From Nitrospirota bacterium (GTDB lineage Bacteria; Nitrospirota; Leptospirillia; Leptospirillales; Leptospirillaceae): a stretch of 22,100 nt of DNA. Of this stretch, positions 15,175 through 22,100 are shown piece by piece (the stretch's first letter is position 1; every line of letters starts with the position of its first letter). The translations under genes were made by a program, and so were the position numbers. Under the pieces are notes generated by a model that searched no databases, was not told the origin of the DNA, and worked only from the letters and a program-made list of their open reading frames with translations. The DNA is taken from contig JAJZGM010000003.1 in the NCBI GenBank assembly GCA_021828525.1, forward strand, positions 1 through 22,100, in the 5' to 3' direction.

Positions 15175-16386
15175 TCAGAAGGGAACGGAGGCCGGACTCT
15201 GGACTCCGGTCTGCGCGACGGCTTCCTCTGCAAGGGCCGTGGCACGGGCGACCGCCCTCCGTATTTCCTCGAGGGAGTCCGGAACGGTCAAGGGAGCCTC
15301 TGACAGGACCCGTTCCCATATTTCAAAAATACCGGTAAAGGAGATCCGTCCCTCCAGAAAGGCCTGGACGGCCACCTCGTTCGCCATATTGAGGTAGAGA
15401 GGACCCTGCCCGGCCCGGGCGATCGATCGGGCGGCAAGGCGAATCGCCGGGAAGGTGTCATGGTCGGGAGCAAAGAAGGTCAGCGTTCCCGTCCGGGCCA
15501 GATCCAGAAATGGAACACCAATGGGGAGCCGTTCCTCCCCGGAAATGGCATAGGCGATCGGTCCCTTCATGTCGGGAACCCCCATCTGGGCCAGGACCGA
15601 TGCATCCTCGAATTCGACCATCGAATGAATGATGCTCTGGCGATGGACAACCACCTCGATGCGGTCGGCGGGAAGATCAAAAAGCCACCGCGCCTCGATC
15701 AGCTCAAGCCCCTTGTTCAGAAGGGTCGCCGAATCGATGGTGATCTTGGGACCCATCTTCCAGGTGGGATGGTTCAGGGCCTCTTCGCGTGTCACGCCAT
15801 CTAAATCGGTCCGCGTCTTCCCGAAGAAGGGACCGCCGGAGGCCGTCAGGATGACCCGCCGGACGCCTGACCAGGGATGGCCCCTCATGGCCTGGTAGAT
15901 GGCGCTGTGCTCGGAATCGACGGGAACCAGCCGGGCGCCCTTCAGGCGGATCCTGTCGATCACCGTCTGCCCGCCCACGACCAGGGTTTCCTTGTTGGCC
16001 AGGGCGACGGTCCGGCCAGGAAGGATTCCCTCCCATGTCGGCGCAAGCCCTGCCTCTCCGACGATGGCGGAAAGGAGGACCTCCGATTCCGGAAGGGCCG
16101 CCACGGCACAGGCCCCCTCCGTTCCGGCCATGACGCGGATCCCTGAGCCGGAAAGCTCCTCCCGAACCTGATCATAAAGGCTTTCGTCAACCGACAGGAG
16201 TTCCGGAAGAAACTCGCGCGCCTGCAGAAGGATCAGACCGAGGTTTTTCCCGCAGGCCAGACCTCTGATCCGGAAGCGGCCCGGATGGGCCCGGACGATG
16301 TCCAGCGCGGAACGCCCGATCGACCCCGTCGATCCCAGGATGGAAAGGCCGACACGGCCCCCTGCCTTTATTTCGTTGTTGTGCAT
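15175..16386 (-). CDS. dxr: 1-deoxy-D-xylulose 5-phosphate reductoisomerase (Dxr/IspC)
   Basis: Dxr converts DXP to MEP with NADPH, the committing step of the MEP isoprenoid pathway. The product is 403 residues. GSTGSIG (18-24) binds NADPH and ANKETLVVGG is at 130-139. The metal ligands are Asp157 and Glu159 (PVDSEHSAI) and Glu228 (NKGLELIEA). The flexible-loop region around HRQSIIHSMVEF is present. The ATG has GAGAGG six bases upstream and starts 12 bp after cdsA. Together with ispG and uppS it forms an isoprenoid block that feeds undecaprenyl carrier synthesis. Confidence 0.96.
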   Translation of the reverse strand: MHNNEIKAGGRVGLSILGSTGSIGRSALDIVRAHPGRFRIRGLACGKNLGLILLQAREFLPELLSVDESLYDQVREELSGSGIRVMAGTEGACAVAALPESEVLLSAIVGEAGLAPTWEGILPGRTVALANKETLVVGGQTVIDRIRLKGARLVPVDSEHSAIYQAMRGHPWSGVRRVILTASGGPFFGKTRTDLDGVTREEALNHPTWKMGPKITIDSATLLNKGLELIEARWLFDLPADRIEVVVHRQSIIHSMVEFEDASVLAQMGVPDMKGPIAYAISGEERLPIGVPFLDLARTGTLTFFAPDHDTFPAIRLAARSIARAGQGPLYLNMANEVAVQAFLEGRISFTGIFEIWERVLSEAPLTVPDSLEEIRRAVARATALAEEAVAQTGVQSPASVPF

Positions 16387-16398
16387 CTCGGTCCTCTC

Positions 16399-17232
16399 CT
16401 AGACGATGACGGGAGAGCTGAGTCCCTCGTAAAAAATAAGGACTCCATACAGGACAGGCGCATTGAAAATGAGGCTGTCCACCTTGTCGAGCATTCCTCC
16501 GTGCCCCGGAAGAAGTTGGCCCGAATCCTTGACCCCGGCCTGTCTCTTGAACCCCGACTCCACCAGGTCTCCCAGCTGTCCGGTCATGGACAGCAGGAGG
16601 GAGATCCAGAATATGGTCCCCCGGGACAGAGGGGCCGGGAGCCAGGAAACGACCAGAACACTGAAAAGAACCCCGACGACGGTGCCCCCGATCGCCCCTT
16701 CCCAGGTCTTCCCAGGGGAGATGGCCGGGGCCATCTTGTGTCGTCCGAGCAGCTTTCCGATAAAATACGCCCCCGAATCGACAATCCATGTCAGCGCCAG
16801 AAGATACAGGATCCAGCGGGCCCCTCCCGGAACACCCCGGATCAGGAGAATCGTCCCGAGAAGGAACGGGATGTACATGACGCCGAGCCAGACGACCGGA
16901 AGCTGACCCATCCGGGAAACTCCCCCGGAAAGAAGCGTTCCCCCCATGACAGTCAGAAGAAGAAGAGCCGCCACCACCTCGAGTGTTTCCGGGGGAACGG
17001 ATCCGGTACTTTTGAGATAGATCACGTAAAGAAAACCCGCCCCTGCCGTCAAGCCAAGCCAGACACCGCTATCAAAAGAAATCCCGGGAAAAAGCCGATA
17101 GAACTCATACTGGGCCAAAACGACAAATCCGGCAAGAACCAGGAAAAAAAGGAACGGGGTCGCCCACAGGACCAGAGCCACGATCATCGGGATCGCGATC
17201 GCCGCCACGACAAGACGCCGGACAAGCTCCAT
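16399..17232 (-). CDS. cdsA: Phosphatidate cytidylyltransferase (CdsA)
   Basis: CdsA makes CDP-diacylglycerol from phosphatidate and CTP, the branch point for membrane phospholipids. The product is 277 residues, with about seven or eight hydrophobic membrane segments. The family signature runs from Ser226 (SGFKRQAGVKDSGQ) through PGHGGMLDKVDS to about 253. The usual DRxD is DKVD here, a conservative Arg-to-Lys change. Asp152 (WIVDSGAYFIGK) and the GKTWEG motif at 174-179 are also typical. The frame is open upstream to 17394 inside uppS. I chose the ATG at 17232 because it overlaps the uppS stop as TGATG and begins the first membrane segment properly. Confidence 0.95.
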   Translation of the reverse strand: MELVRRLVVAAIAIPMIVALVLWATPFLFFLVLAGFVVLAQYEFYRLFPGISFDSGVWLGLTAGAGFLYVIYLKSTGSVPPETLEVVAALLLLTVMGGTLLSGGVSRMGQLPVVWLGVMYIPFLLGTILLIRGVPGGARWILYLLALTWIVDSGAYFIGKLLGRHKMAPAISPGKTWEGAIGGTVVGVLFSVLVVSWLPAPLSRGTIFWISLLLSMTGQLGDLVESGFKRQAGVKDSGQLLPGHGGMLDKVDSLIFNAPVLYGVLIFYEGLSSPVIV

Positions 17233-18026
17233 CAGCGTTCCGTCGCTCCGGATGTGACCGCGGAGGTTCCACCTTCGGCACCGAAGCGCCTCTGACGTTC
17301 CTGAAAGTCCAGCAGGGCCTGTTTCAGATCCTCTTCCCCGAAATCCGGCCAGTATACACCGGTAAAGTAAAGTTCCGTATAGGCGATTTGCCACAGGAGA
17401 AAATTGCTGACCCTGTATTCCCCGCTGGTTCTGACGAGAAGATCGGGAGGGGGAAGGCCAGAAGAATCAAAATACCGACCAAAGTCCTCTTGTGAAATGG
17501 CCGCCGGATCAATTTTTCCGGCGATGGCGTCCGACGCCATCCGGCGGGCGGCGGCCAGGATCTCCTCCCGTCCCGAATAGGAAAGGGCCAATGTCAGGTC
17601 CATGGCCACGCCCCGTCCTGTGCTCGCCTCAACCTGCTCAAGACGCCGCAAAACGCTTTGAGGGAGGCGGGACCGGTCACCTATCGCCCGGAAACGGATC
17701 GATTTCTCGATCATGAGAGACTCTTCCCGGTCCAGATAGTCCTCGAGAAGATGCATCAGGGCATCGACCTCAAGTCGAGATCTCTTCCAATTTTCCCACG
17801 AGAATGCATAGAGGGTCAAATAACGGATGCCCCAAGCCCGGCAGGCCGTCACCGTTCGCCTGACCGACTGGGCCCCCTGGCGATGGCCTGCCACCCTTGG
17901 AAGATGACGCTTCTGGGCCCAGCGGCCGTTCCCGTCCATGATGATGGCCAGATGGACCGGTGGCCGCACAAGCCAGTCGGGAGCCTCCCGGGTCCGGGGA
18001 CCCATCGTGTCCGGCTTGGAAATCAT
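17232..18026 (-). CDS. uppS: Undecaprenyl diphosphate synthase (UppS)
   Basis: UppS adds isopentenyl units in cis to farnesyl diphosphate to form the C55 lipid carrier for peptidoglycan and O-antigen. The product is 264 residues. HLAIIMDGNGRWA (25-37) contains the catalytic Asp31 and GHRQGA is at 47-52. YAFSWENWKRS and the C-terminal LLVRTSGEYRVSNFLLWQ and YWPDF motifs are all present. The ATG at 18026 overlaps the stop of the upstream 670-aa gene as ATGA. An internal ATG at 18005 is a possible alternative. The uppS-cdsA-dxr-rseP order is widespread in bacteria; the usual upstream rpsB-tsf-pyrH-frr genes are not seen here. Confidence 0.96.
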   Translation of the reverse strand: MISKPDTMGPRTREAPDWLVRPPVHLAIIMDGNGRWAQKRHLPRVAGHRQGAQSVRRTVTACRAWGIRYLTLYAFSWENWKRSRLEVDALMHLLEDYLDREESLMIEKSIRFRAIGDRSRLPQSVLRRLEQVEASTGRGVAMDLTLALSYSGREEILAAARRMASDAIAGKIDPAAISQEDFGRYFDSSGLPPPDLLVRTSGEYRVSNFLLWQIAYTELYFTGVYWPDFGEEDLKQALLDFQERQRRFGAEGGTSAVTSGATER

Positions 18027-20035
18027 TTTGTCTGTCCGGCTCCGGAAGGGCGATTCAGGAGGGTGGGCTCTGCCGCCCCCTTCCGGAGAAAACGGCTGAC
18101 CGTCTGTGGAAGGTGGAAATACTGAAGGGATCCTTCCTTCACGATCAGGTTCTGGATGTTCATGAAGTTGAAGACCGGCTCCGTGCCCACCACAAGCACC
18201 GGGGCTCCGGTGGCCGGATCGTCCATGACCGCAATGTCCCGGATAAAGTTCTTGACCCGGGTCAGCTCGCCTTGGAGTGTCCAGTTGACCCCTGTCCAGC
18301 GGTAAAAATAAACCTGGCCATACTGGTAGCCCTGGAAGTTTCCGAACCCCGAGGACATGGGGATGTTCTTGTAGACAATGGCGATGGGCCTCCCCGGATC
18401 ACCCGGAGGAACAAGGACGAGGATGCGCCCCTTGACCCGGACGCTTCTGGCCTGGACCGGCAAAAGGGCATGGGGTCGCCCGAAGACAAAATGGTTCGAG
18501 TACCCTCCGAGAAAGATCGGGCTCTTGAACCGAAGGTCCCCCCGCTTGTCGTAATATTCGAGATGGTTGTCCCCGGCAATTTTCAGGAAGGCATTGGTCC
18601 CTCCCGTCCGCACAGGAAGGGTTCCGAGAAGGGTGATGGCCTTGGGCCAATCCACCCGGTCTCCCTTTTCAAAATGGTCAAGCTTCCACCGGAGAGAGTA
18701 GATATGGCCCAGAAAGGCGTTGTTGACGCCCATCTTCTGCCCGATCAGGCTGTAGCTCCCGTCAGACATGGGGACGATCCGGATATACCATGGAAGATGC
18801 TTGGCGATGCGACGGAAGGTCGTGCCGTCGTAGTCGAGAACATAGGAATCAGGCTGGCCACCCACGATGTTCGTGACGGCGATCTGGTCCCGTCCCGGGT
18901 GCTCCTTGTCCGGAGGAATGACCGGGCCGGAGGAGATGAAGACATGCCGGTTGGCCTCGACCCGCGGGTCGGATTCCCGATAATGGGTCCGGACGCGACT
19001 TTTACCGATCGTTCCCACGATGATCCGGCGACCATCGGAAAGGGCCGTGATCTCTCCTTCTCCCGGGATGTACCCTCCTTCAGTCAGGAAGAAGGGGATA
19101 AACGGAAGCTTCACGCTCCTAAACGGAACGGAAAGAGGAGGAAGCTTGGCGGCATGGACGTCGGGTGAGACCCCGGAGAGAAGGTCCCCTCCCCCCGACA
19201 GGGGCCGGACTCCGGAGAGGCCGGTCTCCAGCGTGAAGGCTTTTTTCCCCGAAAGGCCCCCTGCAATTTCCAGGTTGAGAAGAACATGGTCGCCCAAAAG
19301 GGTCGTATCAATCAGGATCAGGCTCTGGGCACGGAGATTTCTGGCGAGTCTTGCCCGAAATGAAGGGTCGGTCAGGGAGCCCTTCCCCATCTTACGGATG
19401 GCAAGGTCGACGCGGAAGGGGTCGACCACAGAAAAGCGCCGGGATTTCTGGAGAGCCCGCGTCAGGTGGCTCATGACCCCGAGGTCCGCGTAGCGGGAGG
19501 CTGGAACGAGGGCCACCCGGACCAGGGACTCCGGCATCCGGAACATGTCCCCCGCCTTGACCGACTCCTTTCCCGAAAAGAACCCCCGAGAAGAATCGGG
19601 ATCTACGGAGGTAAGCTCGACCCATCCCACCCTTTCTTCCCGGTGACCGATCACAAGCCCTGTATAGAAATCACGAAACGGGGGTCCGGGCCGGTAGACC
19701 ATGACCACGGCCCCCTGATAGAGGCCCTGGACGCTCCCCCGGTCGAGGGCCACCTGGTCGCCCGGGCCTGTCTCCGTGATCTGTCCCTGCCCCGGGGGAA
19801 AGAATGTCTCGAGGATATGGACCACGTCGGAGGTTCTGGCCATGACCTGCTGTCCGGAAATGGCCTGGCCGGTGGAGGATCCTTTGGGAGAAGCCGGGAT
19901 GGTTGCGGCCGGAGAGACGGCAGGAAACGCCCCCATGAGAAATCCCATGGACAGGGCCCCCAACAGCGCCCACATTCCGGAAAAAGAGCGGATATCCCGA
20001 CCCGAACGCATTGAGAAAGACGTCTCCTTTTTCAC
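18023..20035 (-). CDS. Exported 670-aa protein with FlgT-like, TolB-like and possible propeller regions; function unknown
   Basis: I do not recognise a named gene. Residues 16-44 form a long signal peptide or N-terminal anchor ending SPAA, so the protein is probably periplasmic or outer-membrane associated. Residues about 83-167 resemble the FlgT C-terminal/SH3-like fold: GSVQGLYQGAVVMVYRPG, then TGLVIG, WVELTSV and KAGDMF. Residues about 171-265 resemble a TolB N-terminal or CsgG-like domain (VRVALVPASRYADLG, then LQKSRRFSVVD). The second half (about 320-650) has recurring beta-rich blocks with Asp-Gly and Tyr-rich turns that suggest a VCBS/FG-GAP-like propeller. These are pattern judgements, not database hits. 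The GTG start overlaps the fhs stop as GTGA, and the stop overlaps uppS as ATGA. An ATG eight codons in, with AAGGAG 12 bases upstream, is an alternative start. Confidence 0.7.
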   Translation of the reverse strand: MKKETSFSMRSGRDIRSFSGMWALLGALSMGFLMGAFPAVSPAATIPASPKGSSTGQAISGQQVMARTSDVVHILETFFPPGQGQITETGPGDQVALDRGSVQGLYQGAVVMVYRPGPPFRDFYTGLVIGHREERVGWVELTSVDPDSSRGFFSGKESVKAGDMFRMPESLVRVALVPASRYADLGVMSHLTRALQKSRRFSVVDPFRVDLAIRKMGKGSLTDPSFRARLARNLRAQSLILIDTTLLGDHVLLNLEIAGGLSGKKAFTLETGLSGVRPLSGGGDLLSGVSPDVHAAKLPPLSVPFRSVKLPFIPFFLTEGGYIPGEGEITALSDGRRIIVGTIGKSRVRTHYRESDPRVEANRHVFISSGPVIPPDKEHPGRDQIAVTNIVGGQPDSYVLDYDGTTFRRIAKHLPWYIRIVPMSDGSYSLIGQKMGVNNAFLGHIYSLRWKLDHFEKGDRVDWPKAITLLGTLPVRTGGTNAFLKIAGDNHLEYYDKRGDLRFKSPIFLGGYSNHFVFGRPHALLPVQARSVRVKGRILVLVPPGDPGRPIAIVYKNIPMSSGFGNFQGYQYGQVYFYRWTGVNWTLQGELTRVKNFIRDIAVMDDPATGAPVLVVGTEPVFNFMNIQNLIVKEGSLQYFHLPQTVSRFLRKGAAEPTLLNRPSGAGQTK

Positions 20036-21711
20036 ACGATCCCCGTTATTGTTCCGTCAGGTGAGAGACTGACCCGGGAATAGGCCGGGTCCCGGGGAAG
20101 TCCTGGCATCGTCTGGGTCTCTCCGGCAATGGCCAGAAGGAATCCGGCACCCGACAGGATCCGGATCTCCCGGACAGGAAAGACAAATCCTGAAGGAGCT
20201 CCCAGCTTGGACGGGTCATGGGACAGGGAGGCCCAGGTCTTGGCGATGCAGACGGGAAATTCGGCCGCGGGTGTTCCCGAGATGCGGTCGAGTTCCGACC
20301 GGGCGCTATCCGACCACGACAATGACCCGGCCCCGTAAATCCGCGTTGCCACCATCTCGATCTTCTTTTCGGGAGAATCGGAAAGTTCGTAAAGAGGTTT
20401 CCAGGAGGACTGCCCACTTTCTGCGGCGTCAAGAACTGCCCTGGCAAGGGATTCGGCCCCTTTCCCGCCTTCGGCAAAGTGGGTGGAAACAACAGCATCG
20501 GCCGCTCCGGCCTTGCGGGCGGCGGAGGCGATGGCCGCATGCTCCTCGGGACTGTCGCCGTCCAGCCGGTTGATGGCCACCACAACGGGAACCCCGAACC
20601 CCCTTAAAATGGCCACATGACGCTCCATGTTCGGGATTCCCGCCCGGACGGCGGCGGGATTGGCCACGTAAAGTTCCGGGGGAAGGGCGCGACCCGAACG
20701 GACCTGTCCCACCCCTCCATGCATCCGGAGCCCCCGGGTGGTCACGACAAGGACAGCGACATCCGGACCTCGCCCCGAAATCCGGCACTTGATGTCGAAA
20801 AACTTTTCTCCACCGAGGTCAGACCCGAAGCCCGCCTCCGTCACCACGGCATCGGCCGTTTCAAGGGCCACAAGGTCCCCCAGAACCGAACTGTTCCCGT
20901 GGGCGATATTGGCAAAGGGAGAGCCGTGGATGATCGCGGGGGTCCCTTCCTGGGTCTGCATAAGGTTTGGCCAGAGGGCCTCCCGGAGAAGGGCGGCCAT
21001 GGCGCCGTCCACGCCAAGGTCCGAGGCGCGTAGAAGCCGGCCATCCCGGCTCCTGCCAAAGGTGATGGAGGACAGGCGGACGGACAGCTCTTCCCAGGAG
21101 CGGGAAAGCGCCAGAATGGCCATGATCTCGCTTGAGACGGCGATCTCGAACCGGCTTTCCCTCGGAATCCCGAAGCCCGGGCCCCCCAGTCCAACCACGA
21201 TCCGGCGGAGGGAGCGGTCATTGATGTCAACGACCCGGCTCCAGGTCACCGCCAGAGGGTCGATTTCCAGGGGATTGCCATGGTAGAGGGAATTGTCGAT
21301 CGCCGCCGCCAGAAGATTGTGGGCCGCCGCCACGGCATGGATATCTCCCGTCAGATGAAGGTTCAGGACGGTTGAGGGTTCAATGGTCGATCGCCCTCCT
21401 CCTGCCCCGCCTCCCTTGATTCCGAAGACCGGCCCCATCGAGGGCTGACGAAGGGTGACAACGGAACGCAGGCCGAGTTTTTCCAACCCCATGGAGAGAC
21501 CGATGGAGGTCGTCGTCTTTCCCTCTCCGGCCGGAGTGGGGGTCATTCCCGAAACCAGGATGTAGCGGGCCTTTTTCCCGGGGTTTGTCCCCAAAAAACG
21601 CGGATCGATCTTTCCCCGGCCAGGTCCGTATGGATGGTAATGGGAGGGAGGGATTCCCAGATCACGGGCGATATCTGTCAGATCACGCAGGGATGGAGCG
21701 AAAAGGGACAA
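20032..21711 (-). CDS. fhs: Formate-tetrahydrofolate ligase (formyl-THF synthetase)
   Basis: The enzyme joins formate to tetrahydrofolate using ATP, giving 10-formyl-THF for purine synthesis, initiator-tRNA formylation or one-carbon assimilation. From the chosen start the product is 559 residues, close to the usual 555-560. The ATP-binding loop TPTPAGEGKTTT lies at 57-68. RQPSMGPVFGIKGGGAGGG and TGDIHAVAAAHNLLAAAIDN are nearly invariant in the family, and GFGSDLGGEKFFDIKCR is also conserved. I chose TTG at 21711 because AAGGAG stands nine bases upstream and the length then fits. The frame stays open to 21831, but the extra 40 residues are basic and unlike the family. It may head the long minus-strand run. 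Confidence 0.95.
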   Translation of the reverse strand: MSLFAPSLRDLTDIARDLGIPPSHYHPYGPGRGKIDPRFLGTNPGKKARYILVSGMTPTPAGEGKTTTSIGLSMGLEKLGLRSVVTLRQPSMGPVFGIKGGGAGGGRSTIEPSTVLNLHLTGDIHAVAAAHNLLAAAIDNSLYHGNPLEIDPLAVTWSRVVDINDRSLRRIVVGLGGPGFGIPRESRFEIAVSSEIMAILALSRSWEELSVRLSSITFGRSRDGRLLRASDLGVDGAMAALLREALWPNLMQTQEGTPAIIHGSPFANIAHGNSSVLGDLVALETADAVVTEAGFGSDLGGEKFFDIKCRISGRGPDVAVLVVTTRGLRMHGGVGQVRSGRALPPELYVANPAAVRAGIPNMERHVAILRGFGVPVVVAINRLDGDSPEEHAAIASAARKAGAADAVVSTHFAEGGKGAESLARAVLDAAESGQSSWKPLYELSDSPEKKIEMVATRIYGAGSLSWSDSARSELDRISGTPAAEFPVCIAKTWASLSHDPSKLGAPSGFVFPVREIRILSGAGFLLAIAGETQTMPGLPRDPAYSRVSLSPDGTITGIV

Positions 21712-21806
21712 CGGGAAGTTCTCCTTGCAGCTCAGAAATGCCAACTTGAAAGGACTGGATCGCCGGAACCGGATGCGGGATCTTTTCCAAAAAATCTTGT
21801 CGGGAC

Positions 21807-21835
21807 AGAATATCGCACACGGGGGATTCATTCAA
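21807..21835 (-). promoter_or_regulatory. Possible promoter for fhs and the downstream minus-strand run
   Basis: On the minus strand TTGAAT (21830-21835) and TATTCT (21807-21812) match the -35 and -10 consensus at four of six positions each, with a 17-bp spacer. Transcription would begin near 21800, leaving a leader of about 90 nt before the TTG start. It falls in the 145-bp gap between tatC and fhs. Confidence 0.45.
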
Positions 21836-21856
21836 GCAAGGACCCCGGGTTCGGCT

Positions 21857-22100
21857 TCAGGAGGAGGCGGTCGCCCCCCCGGAAAGTCTTTTTTGCCGGC
21901 GGGAAGAAGCCCAGGAAGAGGCAAGGATTCCGAGCTCGTAGAGGAGCAGGAGCGGGACGAACATGATCATCATATTGAGAAAATCCTGGGTGGGAGAGAG
22001 GATAGAGGCCAGGACAGCGTTGCCGACGACAGCCCAGCGGCGGCTTTTTCGGAAGGTTTCGGGGCCGACCAGGCCACGGTCGGAGAGAAAACCCATGACG
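21857..22100 (-). CDS. tatC: Twin-arginine translocase subunit TatC, C-terminal part (5' end outside the window)
   Basis: The last 80 residues of a membrane protein enter from the right edge. GLVGPETFRKSRRWAVVGNAVLASILSP matches the TatC loop and fifth membrane segment ('GlVt...L...RryaivgifvvaailTP'); I give it in pieces: GLVGPETF, KSRRWAVV and ILSPTQDF. The final segment MMIMFVPLLLLYELGILAS matches the sixth TatC helix, 'l.aiPl..LyElgi...'. A basic, Ser-rich tail (RRQKRLSGGATASS) ends at TGA (21857-21859). TatC binds twin-arginine signal peptides in folded-protein export. Any tatA/tatB genes would be outside the window. It is 145 bp upstream of fhs on the same strand, probably a separate unit given the likely promoter between them. 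Confidence 0.88.
   Translation of the reverse strand, partial: VMGFLSDRGLVGPETFRKSRRWAVVGNAVLASILSPTQDFLNMMIMFVPLLLLYELGILASSWASSRRQKRLSGGATASS

Noticed and set aside
21712..21831. A longer fhs product starting at 21831
   Set aside because: The extra 40 residues do not resemble the family, run through the likely -10 box, and the TTG at 21711 has a good ribosome-binding site.
1..22100. CRISPR arrays, insertion sequences, phage or toxin-antitoxin genes
   Set aside because: I looked on both strands and found no regular spaced repeats, transposase or integrase motifs, or small paired toxin-antitoxin genes.

Overview
The window reads as a chromosomal housekeeping region of a Gram-negative bacterium with a fairly GC-rich genome. 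The Gram-negative call rests on a predicted outer-membrane barrel protein, a lipoprotein and a TatC end. I cannot assign a taxon from sequence alone. A Nitrospirota member such as Leptospirillum is my best but weak guess, and a deltaproteobacterial-type lineage is an alternative. I see no intact mobile element, CRISPR array or phage gene.

Layout, left to right. Positions 2-91 hold the last 29 codons of a plus-strand short-chain dehydrogenase/reductase. A stretch without a recognisable gene follows (92-484), carrying short direct and inverted repeats. Next come a terminator-like hairpin and a minus-strand tRNA-Ala(CGC) at 557-632. The tRNA lies downstream of a minus-strand purM-purN pair (2338 to 673). 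Diverging from purM is a plus-strand pair: a cysteine-rich lipoprotein (2496-3473) and an outer-membrane barrel protein (3547-4695). A 17-bp perfect hairpin (4713-4750) separates this pair from everything to the right.

From 21711 down to 4782, 17 consecutive genes lie on the minus strand. The largest gap is 101 bp and many junctions overlap. In transcription order they are fhs, an unrecognised 670-aa exported protein, uppS, cdsA, dxr, rseP, ispG, proS, yceD-like, rpmF, plsX, fabH, fabD, fabG, acpP, fabF and rnc. This joins two widely conserved bacterial clusters: the envelope/isoprenoid group (uppS-cdsA-dxr-rseP-ispG-proS) and the rRNA/fatty-acid group (yceD-rpmF-plsX-fab-acpP-rnc). A tatC 3' end enters from the right edge on the same strand.

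How the genes fit together. dxr and ispG make isoprenoid precursors, and uppS turns these into undecaprenyl diphosphate. plsX, fabH, fabD, fabG, acpP and fabF make acyl chains, and cdsA activates phosphatidate for phospholipid synthesis. rseP handles membrane-stress proteolysis. fhs makes 10-formyl-tetrahydrofolate, the cofactor of PurN at the other end of the window. proS, rpmF, yceD and rnc belong to translation and RNA metabolism.

The least ordinary items are a prolyl-tRNA synthetase in which a four-cysteine element stands where the editing domain normally lies, the 670-aa exported protein coupled by overlaps to fhs and uppS, and the cysteine-paired lipoprotein with its barrel partner. Most of the rest is conserved core machinery. 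I found no convincing wholly new system.
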